DNA of 22,119 nucleotides from JAFNGF01 sp964567045. GTDB taxonomy: Bacteria; Planctomycetota; Phycisphaerae; Sedimentisphaerales; Anaerobacaceae. Location: the NCBI GenBank assembly GCA_964567045.1, contig CAZMLE010000062.1, forward strand, positions 1 through 22,119, in the 5' to 3' direction. Each line of letters begins with the position of its first letter. Position 1 is the stretch's first letter. Shown here one piece after another: positions 14,338-22,119 of this stretch. The notes under the pieces were generated by a model that worked only from the letters and a program-made list of their open reading frames with translations, searched no databases and was not told the DNA's origin. The translations under genes were made by a program, and so were the position numbers.

Positions 14338-15888
14338 ATGATCTGGAAAATCGCCAAAAAAGAGTTCCTACTGAACCTGATGACCTTCAAGTTTGCGGTC
14401 GGGGCTGTAGCCTGCGTACTTTTGACGGCCGTCTTCATGCCTATTTTGGCAGCGGACTACCGGCAGCGATTGGAGACTTACAACAAGCACACTGCCAACA
14501 ACGAGGCCGAGCTTAGAAAGGTCAAGGTGTACAGAAATATAACGCCCACCATATACCGGCCGCCAGCAGTACTATCAGCCTTTAGTGCGGGCTTGGAGAA
14601 ACAGTTGGCTGGCTCGGCAAAAATCGAGTTAGATAAGGTTCCTGAGTTGAGTGTAACGGAGCGCAAAGGTAATCCCTATCTGCCAATCTTTTCGGTATTC
14701 GACGAATCACTGATTTTCAAGATCGTCATAAGTGTCTTGGCTCTGCTTATAGCGTATGACGCCGTATCCGGAGAAAGGGAGCAAGGCACACTCAAGCTGA
14801 TGCTGTCGGGCGCAACAGCACGGGATCAGGTGCTGCTGGGTAAGCTTTTGGCCGGGATCGTAACGCTAAGCGTTCCCGTCTCAATCATGTTTGTGATTGG
14901 GCTGGTCATTCTCATCTCTTGCCCCATGGTCGACTTGTCCGGCTCCGATTGGGCCCGGATAGGATTAATATTCGTTGCGTCGTCGGCTTTCACCTTAGTG
15001 ATGTACCAATTGGGGTTGTTATTCTCTTGTTTGGCAAAACGCTCCGCTATCTCAATGGTGCTGGGGCTATTTGTCTGGATCATATTTGCCATCGTGATTC
15101 CAAACGTAGGTGTTCATTTAGCCACACAGCTCAGGCCGGTGGAGTCACAGGAGAAGCGAGACGGCCGGATGATGTCCATCAAAAACGACCTTGCCAATGA
15201 GCTCGGCAATATCAAGGTGGACTTTTCTGCTAGTCTTATCACAAGCGATGAGAGCGATGCTTTCGGAGGGTACTACGCCAAGAGAAGGGACAGTTTTTGG
15301 CTCAACGCCGAACGAAAACTGAACGCTCTGACCATACCCGTTAAATTGAGGTACGCCGACAAATTCTGGGATTTAGAGCACAGCAATCTTGACAGCTTTT
15401 TCGGGCAGAAAAACCTTGCCCATCGTCTGTCACTTACCTCGCCCATTTCAACTTACGAGAACCTGATGGCCATCCTGGCCGGGACCGATATAACCGGCTT
15501 TGTGCACTTCATCAACGAAGTCAGAGCCCACCGAAACGAGGTTGTAGAGTATATTCGTCTTAAAACAGATAACTTCTCTTCCACATCCTTTTTCGCAACG
15601 TGCACCGAAGATGACTCGGCCGAATATACAAGGCTGTTCCTCCAAATAGTACAAGCTGAGAATGACCAGGCGAAAGCCAAAGCCGAACAGGTCCTTAAAG
15701 AATGGGAGCAGAAAAACCCGGTAAAGACTTCTCCTCTTAATCTGCAGGATTTTCCCTTGTTCAGGTATCGTCCGAACCCCGTGCAGTACCTCCAGGGGGC
15801 TATACCGGACCTGGCTACGCTGCTCATAATGAATGTAGCCTTATTCGCCCTGTGTTTTGCCGCCTTGGGCAGATATGACGTGCGATGA
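14338..15888 (+). CDS. ABC-2-type transporter permease A1
   Basis: A 516-residue inner-membrane permease. TM1 is about 18-38, then an extracytoplasmic loop (39-122), TM2 124-141, the conserved ABC-2 motif AYDAVSGEREQGTLKLMLSG (139-158) at the cytoplasmic coupling region, TM3 169-193, TM4 205-228 and TM5 237-258. A very large extracytoplasmic domain (259-488) precedes a last helix 489-510 and the terminal RYDVR. The start MIWKIAKKEFLLNLMTFKF is shared with permease A2. GAGG (14327-14330) lies 7 nt before the ATG, and the gene starts 18 bp after the adaptor. It likely forms a heterodimer with B1 (or B2) powered by the single ATPase. The two large outer loops suggest docking to the adaptor or direct substrate handling. 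Substrate unknown. Confidence 0.87.
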   Translation: MIWKIAKKEFLLNLMTFKFAVGAVACVLLTAVFMPILAADYRQRLETYNKHTANNEAELRKVKVYRNITPTIYRPPAVLSAFSAGLEKQLAGSAKIELDKVPELSVTERKGNPYLPIFSVFDESLIFKIVISVLALLIAYDAVSGEREQGTLKLMLSGATARDQVLLGKLLAGIVTLSVPVSIMFVIGLVILISCPMVDLSGSDWARIGLIFVASSAFTLVMYQLGLLFSCLAKRSAISMVLGLFVWIIFAIVIPNVGVHLATQLRPVESQEKRDGRMMSIKNDLANELGNIKVDFSASLITSDESDAFGGYYAKRRDSFWLNAERKLNALTIPVKLRYADKFWDLEHSNLDSFFGQKNLAHRLSLTSPISTYENLMAILAGTDITGFVHFINEVRAHRNEVVEYIRLKTDNFSSTSFFATCTEDDSAEYTRLFLQIVQAENDQAKAKAEQVLKEWEQKNPVKTSPLNLQDFPLFRYRPNPVQYLQGAIPDLATLLIMNVALFALCFAALGRYDVR

Positions 15889-15943
15889 CAAGTCGAAAAG
15901 AAATCCGGTTGGTCGTGGCGCCAGCCGCAGCAAGGAGATGATT

Positions 15944-17362
15944 ATGATTGGCTCAATTGCTTACAAAGAGGTCCTTGAGAACCTCTTGAGTTTGCGTTTT
16001 GCTCTATCTTTGATTCTGATCGCATGTCTCTTCGCAGTCTGTGGTTATGTGTTTGTAAATGGGTATGGTGAACAATCGAAGGATTACTGGAAGAAAACGA
16101 ACGACAACCTTTCGGCTTTTCGCGAAGAATCGAGTCAGTTGTACAAAGTGGCGTTCTATAAACAAGGGATTTATCGCAAACCACGTCCGCTCGGCCTCTG
16201 CGCTGAAGGGTTTGAACAATCACTTCCCAACTTCTTCGCAGTCAACGCCTTTACTACTGATTTGCCCCAGACAAAAGGACAAGCCAACTTTGCACTTGGC
16301 CAGTTCAGCCATGTTGACTGGGTTTTCATCATTTCGCTGATACTCAGCTTTGTGGCACTTGTTTTAACTTACGACAGCATCTGTGGAGAGAAAGAAGCGG
16401 GGACGTTAGCCCTGACGCTGGCAAATACAGTACCAAGGCATACAGTGCTCCTGGGCAAGTATCTTGGGGTCATGTTCACATTGGCCATACCTCTGATCGC
16501 AGGGCTGCTTGTGAGCCTGATTATCGTGATTCCTTCCAAAGATGTGGTTCTGAGCGGTGACGAATGGCTCAAAATCCTGGCCATCGTACTGGTGTCTTTG
16601 CTGTATCTTTTCATTTTCGTGTGGCTGGGTATGCTCGTCTCCAGCAGGACCGGTCATTCGGCCAATTCCATGGCAATTCTCCTGCTGGTGTGGGTAGTGG
16701 CCGTTATCCTGCTGCCAAGTTTCTGCAGAATCATCTTTGACGTAACCTGCGAAGAGCCTACCCAGGAGGAGATGCAAAGGCGGTTAAACGAGACGCGCGA
16801 GGAGATTTGGAACAATCACGAGAGATACGGCAAAAACGCGGGCAGCATGTCCAATAATCTCAGCGACGCGATAAACAACCCGCCTGCACGGGCACGGCTC
16901 CAAAGTGCTCTGGTAGATGCCGAAAATCAGCTTGTCGAAGAGCACCATAACAAGTGGTTGGGGCAGGCCCTTGCTCGTCGCAACTTCGCGCGCGTCTCAC
17001 CGGCTGTGATATATCAGCGGGCTGCGGAGGCTTTTGCCGGTACCGGAATCAATCGCTGTGCTAACCTGTACAAACAAGTCAAGTGGTATGGGGCAGGTTT
17101 GAAAGAGTTTATCCGCAGCAAAGACACAGAGGACCCTCAGAGCCTTCACCTTATCGGTCCGGAACGTAACATGGCGTACTCCTGGCGAGCTATCTCGCAC
17201 AAACCGGTGGACTTTGATACCGTGCCGAAGTTTCAGGAGCGGGATCTTGCACTTGGTCAATCTCTGAAATTGGCCATCTGGGATATCGGCCTATTGGTGC
17301 TATTTAACCTGGTTTTCTTCGCAGCGGCTTTTGTGTCTTTCTTGAAGTACGACGTGCGGTAG
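15944..17362 (+). CDS. ABC-2-type transporter permease B1
   Basis: A 472-residue permease. The open frame extends upstream to 15857, overlapping A1, but ATG 15944 has AAGGAG (15932-15937) 6 nt upstream and lines up with the start of permease B2. TM1 about 19-39, outer loop 40-124 with QSKDYWKKTNDNL and the RKPRPL stretch, TM2 126-144, motif LTYDSICGEKEAGTLALTLA (141-160), TM3 172-196, TM4 209-230, TM5 240-262, second large outer loop (about 263-445) and a final helix ending FLKYDVR. The segment VPKFQERDLALGQSLKLAIWDI before the last helix is almost unchanged in B2. B-type permeases differ clearly from the A type in loop sequences, so A and B are two subunit classes rather than simple copies. 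Confidence 0.87.
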   Translation: MIGSIAYKEVLENLLSLRFALSLILIACLFAVCGYVFVNGYGEQSKDYWKKTNDNLSAFREESSQLYKVAFYKQGIYRKPRPLGLCAEGFEQSLPNFFAVNAFTTDLPQTKGQANFALGQFSHVDWVFIISLILSFVALVLTYDSICGEKEAGTLALTLANTVPRHTVLLGKYLGVMFTLAIPLIAGLLVSLIIVIPSKDVVLSGDEWLKILAIVLVSLLYLFIFVWLGMLVSSRTGHSANSMAILLLVWVVAVILLPSFCRIIFDVTCEEPTQEEMQRRLNETREEIWNNHERYGKNAGSMSNNLSDAINNPPARARLQSALVDAENQLVEEHHNKWLGQALARRNFARVSPAVIYQRAAEAFAGTGINRCANLYKQVKWYGAGLKEFIRSKDTEDPQSLHLIGPERNMAYSWRAISHKPVDFDTVPKFQERDLALGQSLKLAIWDIGLLVLFNLVFFAAAFVSFLKYDVR

Positions 17363-17412
17363 AAACCGAAACTATCTGAATTAGATAATGTAGGATCAGA
17401 AAGGGTAGTGAA

Positions 17413-18135
17413 ATGATTGAGCTTAAAGAATTGACAAAACGATATGAGGATGGCGTCCTGGCTCTGGATCATGTAAGTTACAAGGTTGAGCCGGGCGAGA
17501 TATTCTGTTTGCTCGGCGCCAATGGAGCCGGCAAGACAACTACTATCAACATCCTGCTGGACTTTATCCCACCGACCAGCGGCTCGGGCTTTATCAACGG
17601 CCACGACTGCAACAGGTTCCCCTTGAAGGCCAAAAAATACGTGTCGTACGTCTCCGAGAACGTGCAGTTGTATGGGATGTTCACAGCCAGGCAGAATCTG
17701 GCCTTCTTCGCGGAGCTGGCCGGCAAGAAAGGACTCAAAAAGAAGGATTACGATAACGTGATGCGTACAGTAGGTCTGCCGGAGAGGGCACTAAAGATGC
17801 GGCTGAAGCATTTCTCCAAGGGCATGCGGCAGAAATTAGGGATTGCTATTGCGCTTCTGAAAGACCCGCCGGCGATTCTGATGGACGAGCCTACCAGCGG
17901 GCTTGATCCTACAAGCGCCCAGGAGTTCCTGGATCAGCTTCGCAAATTACGCGAACGCGGCAAGGCCATTTTGATAACGACCCATGACATATTCAGAGCC
18001 AAGATGATAGCGGACAGGGTGGGTATTATGAAGCAAGGCCGCCTGGTTGCCATCCGTAAAAGAGAAGATTTCAAGCACGCCGACCTCGAGGCAATCTACA
18101 TGCACGAGATGGAGGCCGCCGAGGCCGTGTCATGA
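17413..18135 (+). CDS. ABC transporter ATP-binding protein
   Basis: A 240-residue cytoplasmic ATPase, the only one in the operon. Walker A is GANGAGKT (35-42), signature FSKGMRQKLGIA (134-145, replacing LSGGQ), Walker B AILMDEP with catalytic E159, D-loop SGLDP, and H-loop H191 in LITTHD. At the Q-loop position the sequence reads YVSEN, with Glu82 where many ABC proteins have Gln; Glu here is familiar from GldA/ABC-2-type ATPases. AAGG lies 8 nt upstream of the ATG. The gene sits between permease pairs A1-B1 and A2-B2, so it probably serves both. There is no C-terminal regulatory domain. The ORF ends 76 bp before the GTG start of permease A2. Confidence 0.94.
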   Translation: MIELKELTKRYEDGVLALDHVSYKVEPGEIFCLLGANGAGKTTTINILLDFIPPTSGSGFINGHDCNRFPLKAKKYVSYVSENVQLYGMFTARQNLAFFAELAGKKGLKKKDYDNVMRTVGLPERALKMRLKHFSKGMRQKLGIAIALLKDPPAILMDEPTSGLDPTSAQEFLDQLRKLRERGKAILITTHDIFRAKMIADRVGIMKQGRLVAIRKREDFKHADLEAIYMHEMEAAEAVS

Positions 18136-18153
18136 ACGGCATCTTTGCCGGAA

Positions 18154-18167
18154 GACAGAGGACAGAG
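18154..18167. repeat. Two copies of heptamer GACAGAG
   Basis: GACAGAG at 18154-18160 and 18161-18167, preceded by GGAA. One base different from the GACAGAA unit at 299-333, so it looks like a small relative of the same heptamer repeat. It lies in the 76-bp gap between ATPase and permease A2. Confidence 0.7.
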
Positions 18168-18211
18168 GCACGAGCGTAAGCCAGTGGCAGTCAAATTTTG
18201 GAGAGCGAACC

Positions 18212-19771
18212 GTGATCTGGAAAATCGCCAAGAAAGAGTTTTTGCTTAACCTGATGACGTTCAAGTTTGCGGTGGGCACAGTCGTTTCCATTGTCCTGAC
18301 GATTATGTTTGTTCCCATTCTGGCAAAGGACTACCATCAAAGACTGAAAACCTACCACGATAACATTACTCGTAACGAAGCCGAAATGGAGAAGGTCAAG
18401 GTCTATAAGAATATTACACCCACCATATATCGGCCGCCATCGGTGCTGTCGGTCTTCAGTGGAGGTCTGGAAAAACAACTAGCTGACTCGGCAACAATAG
18501 AGTTGGATAAGCTCCCTGAGATAAGTGCAGCGGCGGCCCAGAGCAATCCGTATCAGGCGGTCTTCCCTGTCTTTGATGCATCACTGATTTTTAAGATTGT
18601 CATAGGTGTCCTGGCTCTGCTCCTGGCGTATGATGCCATATCCGGCGAAAGAGAGCGAGGCACACTGCGGCTGATGCTTTCAGGTACAGTCGCACGCTAT
18701 CAAATTCTGCTGGGCAAACTGGTTGCCGGGCTGATGGTCCTGGTCGTGCCCGTCACAATTGTATTCGCAATTGGTTTGATCATTCTGTTGTCTTTTCCGC
18801 TGGTGGATTTGACCGGTTTGGATTGGTTGCGAATCGGGCTGATGTACCTCGCGTCGCTCATGTTTGTCTCGGCGATGTACAATGTGGGGCTGCTGTTCTC
18901 CTGCCTGACAAGGCGATCAGCCATCTCTCTAGTGCTTGGACTGTTTCTTTGGATTATCTTCGCCGTGGTCATTCCCAATGGAAGTGTGTACCTGGCCGCA
19001 GAAGCACAGCCTCTGGAATCACAGGAGAGGATAGCCGGACAGATCGCGGCACTGAAAGAAGAATATGAAAACGAGTTTTATAGCAGCAGGCCTAACCAGC
19101 CGAGCATAAGCAAGTCCGATGGCGGCGGCGGAGGCTTTGGCCATGGGTATAACCGGCTGATCAATAAGGCTGGCATGGATTATTCCCAACAGTGCAATCG
19201 GCTTGAGTATCCTCTTAAAATCAAGTACGCCGATAAGTACTGGGAGGTGGAACGTCGTTATCTCAATAGTCTGTGTGAGCAGAAAAACCTTGCCAATGGC
19301 CTTTCCCGAATCTCGCCCATTTCGTTGTATGAAGGTGTATTGTTGGCTCTGGCTGGCACAGACATGGCTGCCTTTCAGCGTTTTGTGGATGGAGTCAGGA
19401 GGTATCGAACAGAAATCCTGCAGTATATCCGTTCCAAAACTGCAGACTTCTCTTCTTCGTCTTTTTTTTCAACGTGCACGGAACAGCAAATGGCGGAATA
19501 TGAAAAGTTCTTGGGGCAGTTCGTGGCGCAGGTAAAACAAGCTCAAAATCAAGCTGAGATGGCGAGACTCCAGCAGGCCAGCATGGAGTGGTTTAAGGCA
19601 CTTGCAGATCCTCCAAATCTTGATCTGGCGGATTGTCCCCGGTTCGCATCAGTTCCAGGCGCTCTCGGAAATCTTCGAAGGGCAATTCCCGACTTGGCGT
19701 TTCTGATCTTTGGGAATGCACTGTTTTTCGCCATCGCCTTTGTGGCGTTTATCAGATATGACGTGAGATGA
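18212..19771 (+). CDS. ABC-2-type transporter permease A2 (paralogue of A1)
   Basis: A 519-residue paralogue of permease A1. The frame is open from 18047, but homology to A1 (VIWKIAKKEFLLNLMTFKF) and GGAGAG about 6 nt upstream fix a GTG start at 18212. The N-terminal half follows A1 nearly residue by residue: the first outer loop with KVYKNITPTIYRPP, motif AYDAISGERERGTLRLMLSG and five helices. The second outer loop diverges more and contains a glycine run (SDGGGGGFGHGYN) absent from A1. CTEQQMAEY and the last helix with RYDVR end the protein. A1 and A2 thus share the membrane core and differ mainly in the outward-facing domain, as expected if they recognise different partners or substrates. 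It is followed after 59 bp by B2. Confidence 0.87.
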   Translation: MIWKIAKKEFLLNLMTFKFAVGTVVSIVLTIMFVPILAKDYHQRLKTYHDNITRNEAEMEKVKVYKNITPTIYRPPSVLSVFSGGLEKQLADSATIELDKLPEISAAAAQSNPYQAVFPVFDASLIFKIVIGVLALLLAYDAISGERERGTLRLMLSGTVARYQILLGKLVAGLMVLVVPVTIVFAIGLIILLSFPLVDLTGLDWLRIGLMYLASLMFVSAMYNVGLLFSCLTRRSAISLVLGLFLWIIFAVVIPNGSVYLAAEAQPLESQERIAGQIAALKEEYENEFYSSRPNQPSISKSDGGGGGFGHGYNRLINKAGMDYSQQCNRLEYPLKIKYADKYWEVERRYLNSLCEQKNLANGLSRISPISLYEGVLLALAGTDMAAFQRFVDGVRRYRTEILQYIRSKTADFSSSSFFSTCTEQQMAEYEKFLGQFVAQVKQAQNQAEMARLQQASMEWFKALADPPNLDLADCPRFASVPGALGNLRRAIPDLAFLIFGNALFFAIAFVAFIRYDVR

Positions 19772-19830
19772 TACGACGCCAATAGAAAATGAGTTGAAAC
19801 CTAATCTCATCCGAGCATTGGAGGTATAAC

Positions 19831-21243
19831 ATGGTCCGCCAAATACTCCGCAAAGAAGTTCTGGAGAATCTATTGAGCTTGCGTTTCCTCCTGTCGCTGC
19901 TCTTGACCATCTTGCTCTTTGCCGTTAGCGGCTTTGTGTTCGTCAAAAGGTACGAGAAACAGTCTCAGGATTACTGGAAGAAGACAAACGAAAATCTAAC
20001 ACGCGTGAGCGAACAATCGAAACAGCTCTATAGATTGGCATTCTATAAGCAGGAGATCTACAAAGCGCCAAGACCACTGACGTGGTGCGTAGAAGGGTTT
20101 GAAAAGTCACTGCCCAATTGTATCAGGTTTGATGCATTCACAAGTGATCTGCCGGAAATAAGGGGCCAGGGCAATTTTGTCTTGCCGCACTTCAGTGACA
20201 TTGACTGGGTTTTTATCATTTCTCTGATTCTGAGCTTTGTGGCGCTCGTTTTTACCTACGACAGTATTTGCGGAGAGAAGGAGCAAGGTACACTCTGCCT
20301 GGTACTGGCTGGCACGATTCCAAGATATAAAGTGCTACTGGGTAAGTACTTGGCCGCAATGTTCACATTGGGTATTCCTTTGTGCATTGGGATTTTGGTG
20401 AGCCTCGTAATCGTAGTTTCTTCCAAAGAGATCGTTATCGGTCCCGGCGAATGGTTAAGAATCTTCACTATTGTCCTTTTGTCGCTTCTGTGTCTTTCGG
20501 CCTTTGCGCTGTTGGGGATGTTTGTTTCCAGCCGAACGGCCCATTCGGCCAACAGCATGGTGATCCTTCTGCTGGTGTGGGTCGGGTTGGTAATTCTCAT
20601 GCCGAGTTTGGGGCGAATCCTTTCCGACCTATCCTCCAAAAGCGTGACCAAGATAGAACTACGGAGGAAGCTCGATGAAGCATCAAAGCAGATTTCCTCC
20701 GACAAATTTGGCGCGAACGCAGGCAGCATGAGTACAGATCCGAAGTCGCCGACGAATAACCCGCCTGCACGCGCTAGGTTCATGATCGCACAGATGGACA
20801 CCAAAAACCAAGTTCTCGATGAGCACCACCACGAGATGTTAGCTCAAGTGTCCACAGGACGCAATTTCGCGTCTCTTTCACCGGTTGTGATTTACCAACG
20901 TGCGTCTGAGGCGATTGCCGGCACGGGGATCAATCATTGTGTGGATCTCCGTCGACAAATCGGGCGATACCAGGACGACCTCAAGCAATATATACATGGC
21001 GAGGATGCTAAAGACTCTGACAGTTTGCATCTGATATTTCCGGAGGAACAGTGCGCGCGGAGCTGGAAGACAATTTCTCACAAGCCTGTTGATTTCGCGA
21101 CCGTACCCAAGTTCCAGGAGCGAGACCTTCCGCTCGGCAAATCTCTGAAACTGGCTATCTGGGATATCGGGCTACTGGCTCTTTTCAACTTGGTTTTCTT
21201 TGCGGCGGCTTTTGTATCGTTCCTACGATACGACGTGCGATAG
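19831..21243 (+). CDS. ABC-2-type transporter permease B2 (paralogue of B1)
   Basis: A 470-residue paralogue of permease B1 and last gene of the operon. GGAGG (19820-19824) is 6 nt before the ATG. Shared with B1: RKEVLENLLSLRF at the N-terminus, QSQDYWKKTNENL, HFSDIDWVFIISLILSFVAL, the motif FTYDSICGEKEQGTLCLVLA, NAGSMS and NNPPARAR in the second outer loop, and the C-terminal block from VPKFQERDL to RYDVR. Six helices are predicted with two large outer loops, as in B1. No terminator is visible in the 27 bp before the convergent zwf stop codon, so transcription may run into antisense of zwf. Confidence 0.87.
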   Translation: MVRQILRKEVLENLLSLRFLLSLLLTILLFAVSGFVFVKRYEKQSQDYWKKTNENLTRVSEQSKQLYRLAFYKQEIYKAPRPLTWCVEGFEKSLPNCIRFDAFTSDLPEIRGQGNFVLPHFSDIDWVFIISLILSFVALVFTYDSICGEKEQGTLCLVLAGTIPRYKVLLGKYLAAMFTLGIPLCIGILVSLVIVVSSKEIVIGPGEWLRIFTIVLLSLLCLSAFALLGMFVSSRTAHSANSMVILLLVWVGLVILMPSLGRILSDLSSKSVTKIELRRKLDEASKQISSDKFGANAGSMSTDPKSPTNNPPARARFMIAQMDTKNQVLDEHHHEMLAQVSTGRNFASLSPVVIYQRASEAIAGTGINHCVDLRRQIGRYQDDLKQYIHGEDAKDSDSLHLIFPEEQCARSWKTISHKPVDFATVPKFQERDLPLGKSLKLAIWDIGLLALFNLVFFAAAFVSFLRYDVR

Positions 21244-21270
21244 AAGATACAAGGGCGGGTCAAAAAAAGA

Positions 21271-22119
21271 TTAGATTTCGCAGAGCTTTCGCCACTTGCG
21301 GCCATCGGATTCGATAAGGGCATCGGCCTGCCGAAAGCTGTCACTGCCGGCAGCGTAGAAATGGGGCGCTGAATCATCTTTCTGCCAGGCTTCCAGTACT
21401 GGCGTCAGCAACCGCCAGGAAACCTCCACATCGTCGTATCTGGTAAAGAGCGTCTGGTCACCGACCATACAATCTAAAAGCAGCCTCTGATACGCTTCCG
21501 GCATATCAGCCAAGAAGACGCCTTTGTACTTAAAATCCATATTTAGTGTGCTCATGCAGATTTTTGAGCCGGGGCGCTTGGCCTGAAAACTGAGGGACAT
21601 TCCTTCCTCCGGCTGAATCTGTAAGACGATAACGTTGGGCGGAATATCTTCCAACCCTGCCGAGTCGAATATGGAATGCGGCACCTTTTTGAAGGAAACA
21701 GCGATCTCCGTATCCTTCTTAGCAAGTCTCTTGCCGGTTCGCAGATAGAAAGGCACGCCGCTCCAGCGCCAATTATCTATAAACAGTGTTGCTGCCACGA
21801 AAGTCTCAGTTTTGGACTGAGGGTCTACGCCGGGTTCGGCTCGATAGCCGTCCACTTCCTGCCCGTTTATTGCCCCTGGCCCATATTGGCCGCGCACGAT
21901 AGAATTATTCAACCGGCCCATGTCAAAGGGGCGAATCGAACGCAAAAGCTTGACTTTTTCGTCGCGAATCCGGTCCGCTTCAAATGAGGCCGGCGGCTCC
22001 ATCGCCACCAAAGCGAGCATTTGCAGTATATGGCTTTGGAACATATCCCGCAGCGCTCCTGTTCTATCGTAATAGCTCGCCCGGTGTTCAACTCCAACGG
22101 TCTCGGCTGCCGTAATCTG
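21271..22119 (-). CDS. zwf: Glucose-6-phosphate 1-dehydrogenase, C-terminal part (N-terminus outside window)
   Basis: First enzyme of the oxidative pentose phosphate pathway (glucose 6-phosphate plus NAD(P)+ to 6-phosphogluconolactone). The minus-strand frame is open to the right edge; 282 residues plus stop are present. It starts inside the conserved stretch QITAAETVGVEHRASYYDRTG followed by ALRDMFQSHILQ, so the internal ATG at 22044 is not the start. Other family marks are RGQYGPG, SKTETFVAATLFIDNWRWSGVPFYLRTGKRLAKK, MDFKYKGVF and VGDQTLFTRYDDVEVSW. The C-terminus (FYAAGSDSFRQADALIESDGRKW) is complete. The nucleotide-binding domain and the catalytic histidine lie beyond the window. It converges on the exporter operon and looks unrelated to it. 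Confidence 0.95.
   Translation of the reverse strand, partial: QITAAETVGVEHRASYYDRTGALRDMFQSHILQMLALVAMEPPASFEADRIRDEKVKLLRSIRPFDMGRLNNSIVRGQYGPGAINGQEVDGYRAEPGVDPQSKTETFVAATLFIDNWRWSGVPFYLRTGKRLAKKDTEIAVSFKKVPHSIFDSAGLEDIPPNVIVLQIQPEEGMSLSFQAKRPGSKICMSTLNMDFKYKGVFLADMPEAYQRLLLDCMVGDQTLFTRYDDVEVSWRLLTPVLEAWQKDDSAPHFYAAGSDSFRQADALIESDGRKWRKLCEI

Overview
The window looks like a chromosomal segment of a Planctomycetota bacterium, probably from the Phycisphaerae/Sedimentisphaerales side. This is an inference from three things: a PEGA-type lipoprotein of a style I associate with that group, the many dispersed palindromic and heptamer repeats, and the gene style. GC content is moderate. No tRNA, rRNA, CRISPR array or transposase gene was recognised.

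Left part (1-7700), housekeeping and metabolism. On the minus strand lie a partial PEGA lipoprotein (runs off the left edge) and a Tat-exported enolase-superfamily enzyme. On the plus strand is a stand-alone pheT whose product lacks the usual N-terminal tRNA-binding module. It is followed by a gene-free stretch holding what looks like a complete small-RNA gene: promoter, rod-shaped ~200-nt RNA with a central bubble resembling 6S RNA, and intrinsic terminator. Then come an alpha-glucan phosphorylase (glgP) and, converging on it, a PTS EIIA protein of the nitrogen/fructose type.

Middle and right part (7980-21243), one regulated export locus. A consensus sigma-70-type promoter drives a soluble GAF-domain histidine kinase and an abutting NtrC-family sigma-54 activator. 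Directly downstream are two phased palindromes (10767-10807), placed like enhancer sites, and a near-perfect -24/-12 sigma-54 promoter (10907-10921). These precede seven collinear genes: a TolC-like outer-membrane factor, an unusual C-terminally anchored adaptor (coiled-coil hairpin plus NEW3-like domain), ABC-2 permease A1, permease B1, one ATPase, permease A2 and permease B2. The permease pair is duplicated around a single ATPase, and all four permeases end in the same YDVR tail. The inferred picture is a tripartite, sigma-54-controlled exporter of unknown substrate switched on by a cytoplasmic signal.

Right edge: the C-terminal half of glucose-6-phosphate dehydrogenase (zwf) on the minus strand, running off the window and converging on the exporter operon.

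A recurring oddity is repeat DNA inside coding regions that tolerate it. A five-copy heptamer encodes the hydrophobic core of the lipoprotein signal peptide, palindromes encode the N-terminus of the adaptor and of the TolC-like protein, and another palindrome lies in the interdomain linker of the sigma-54 activator.
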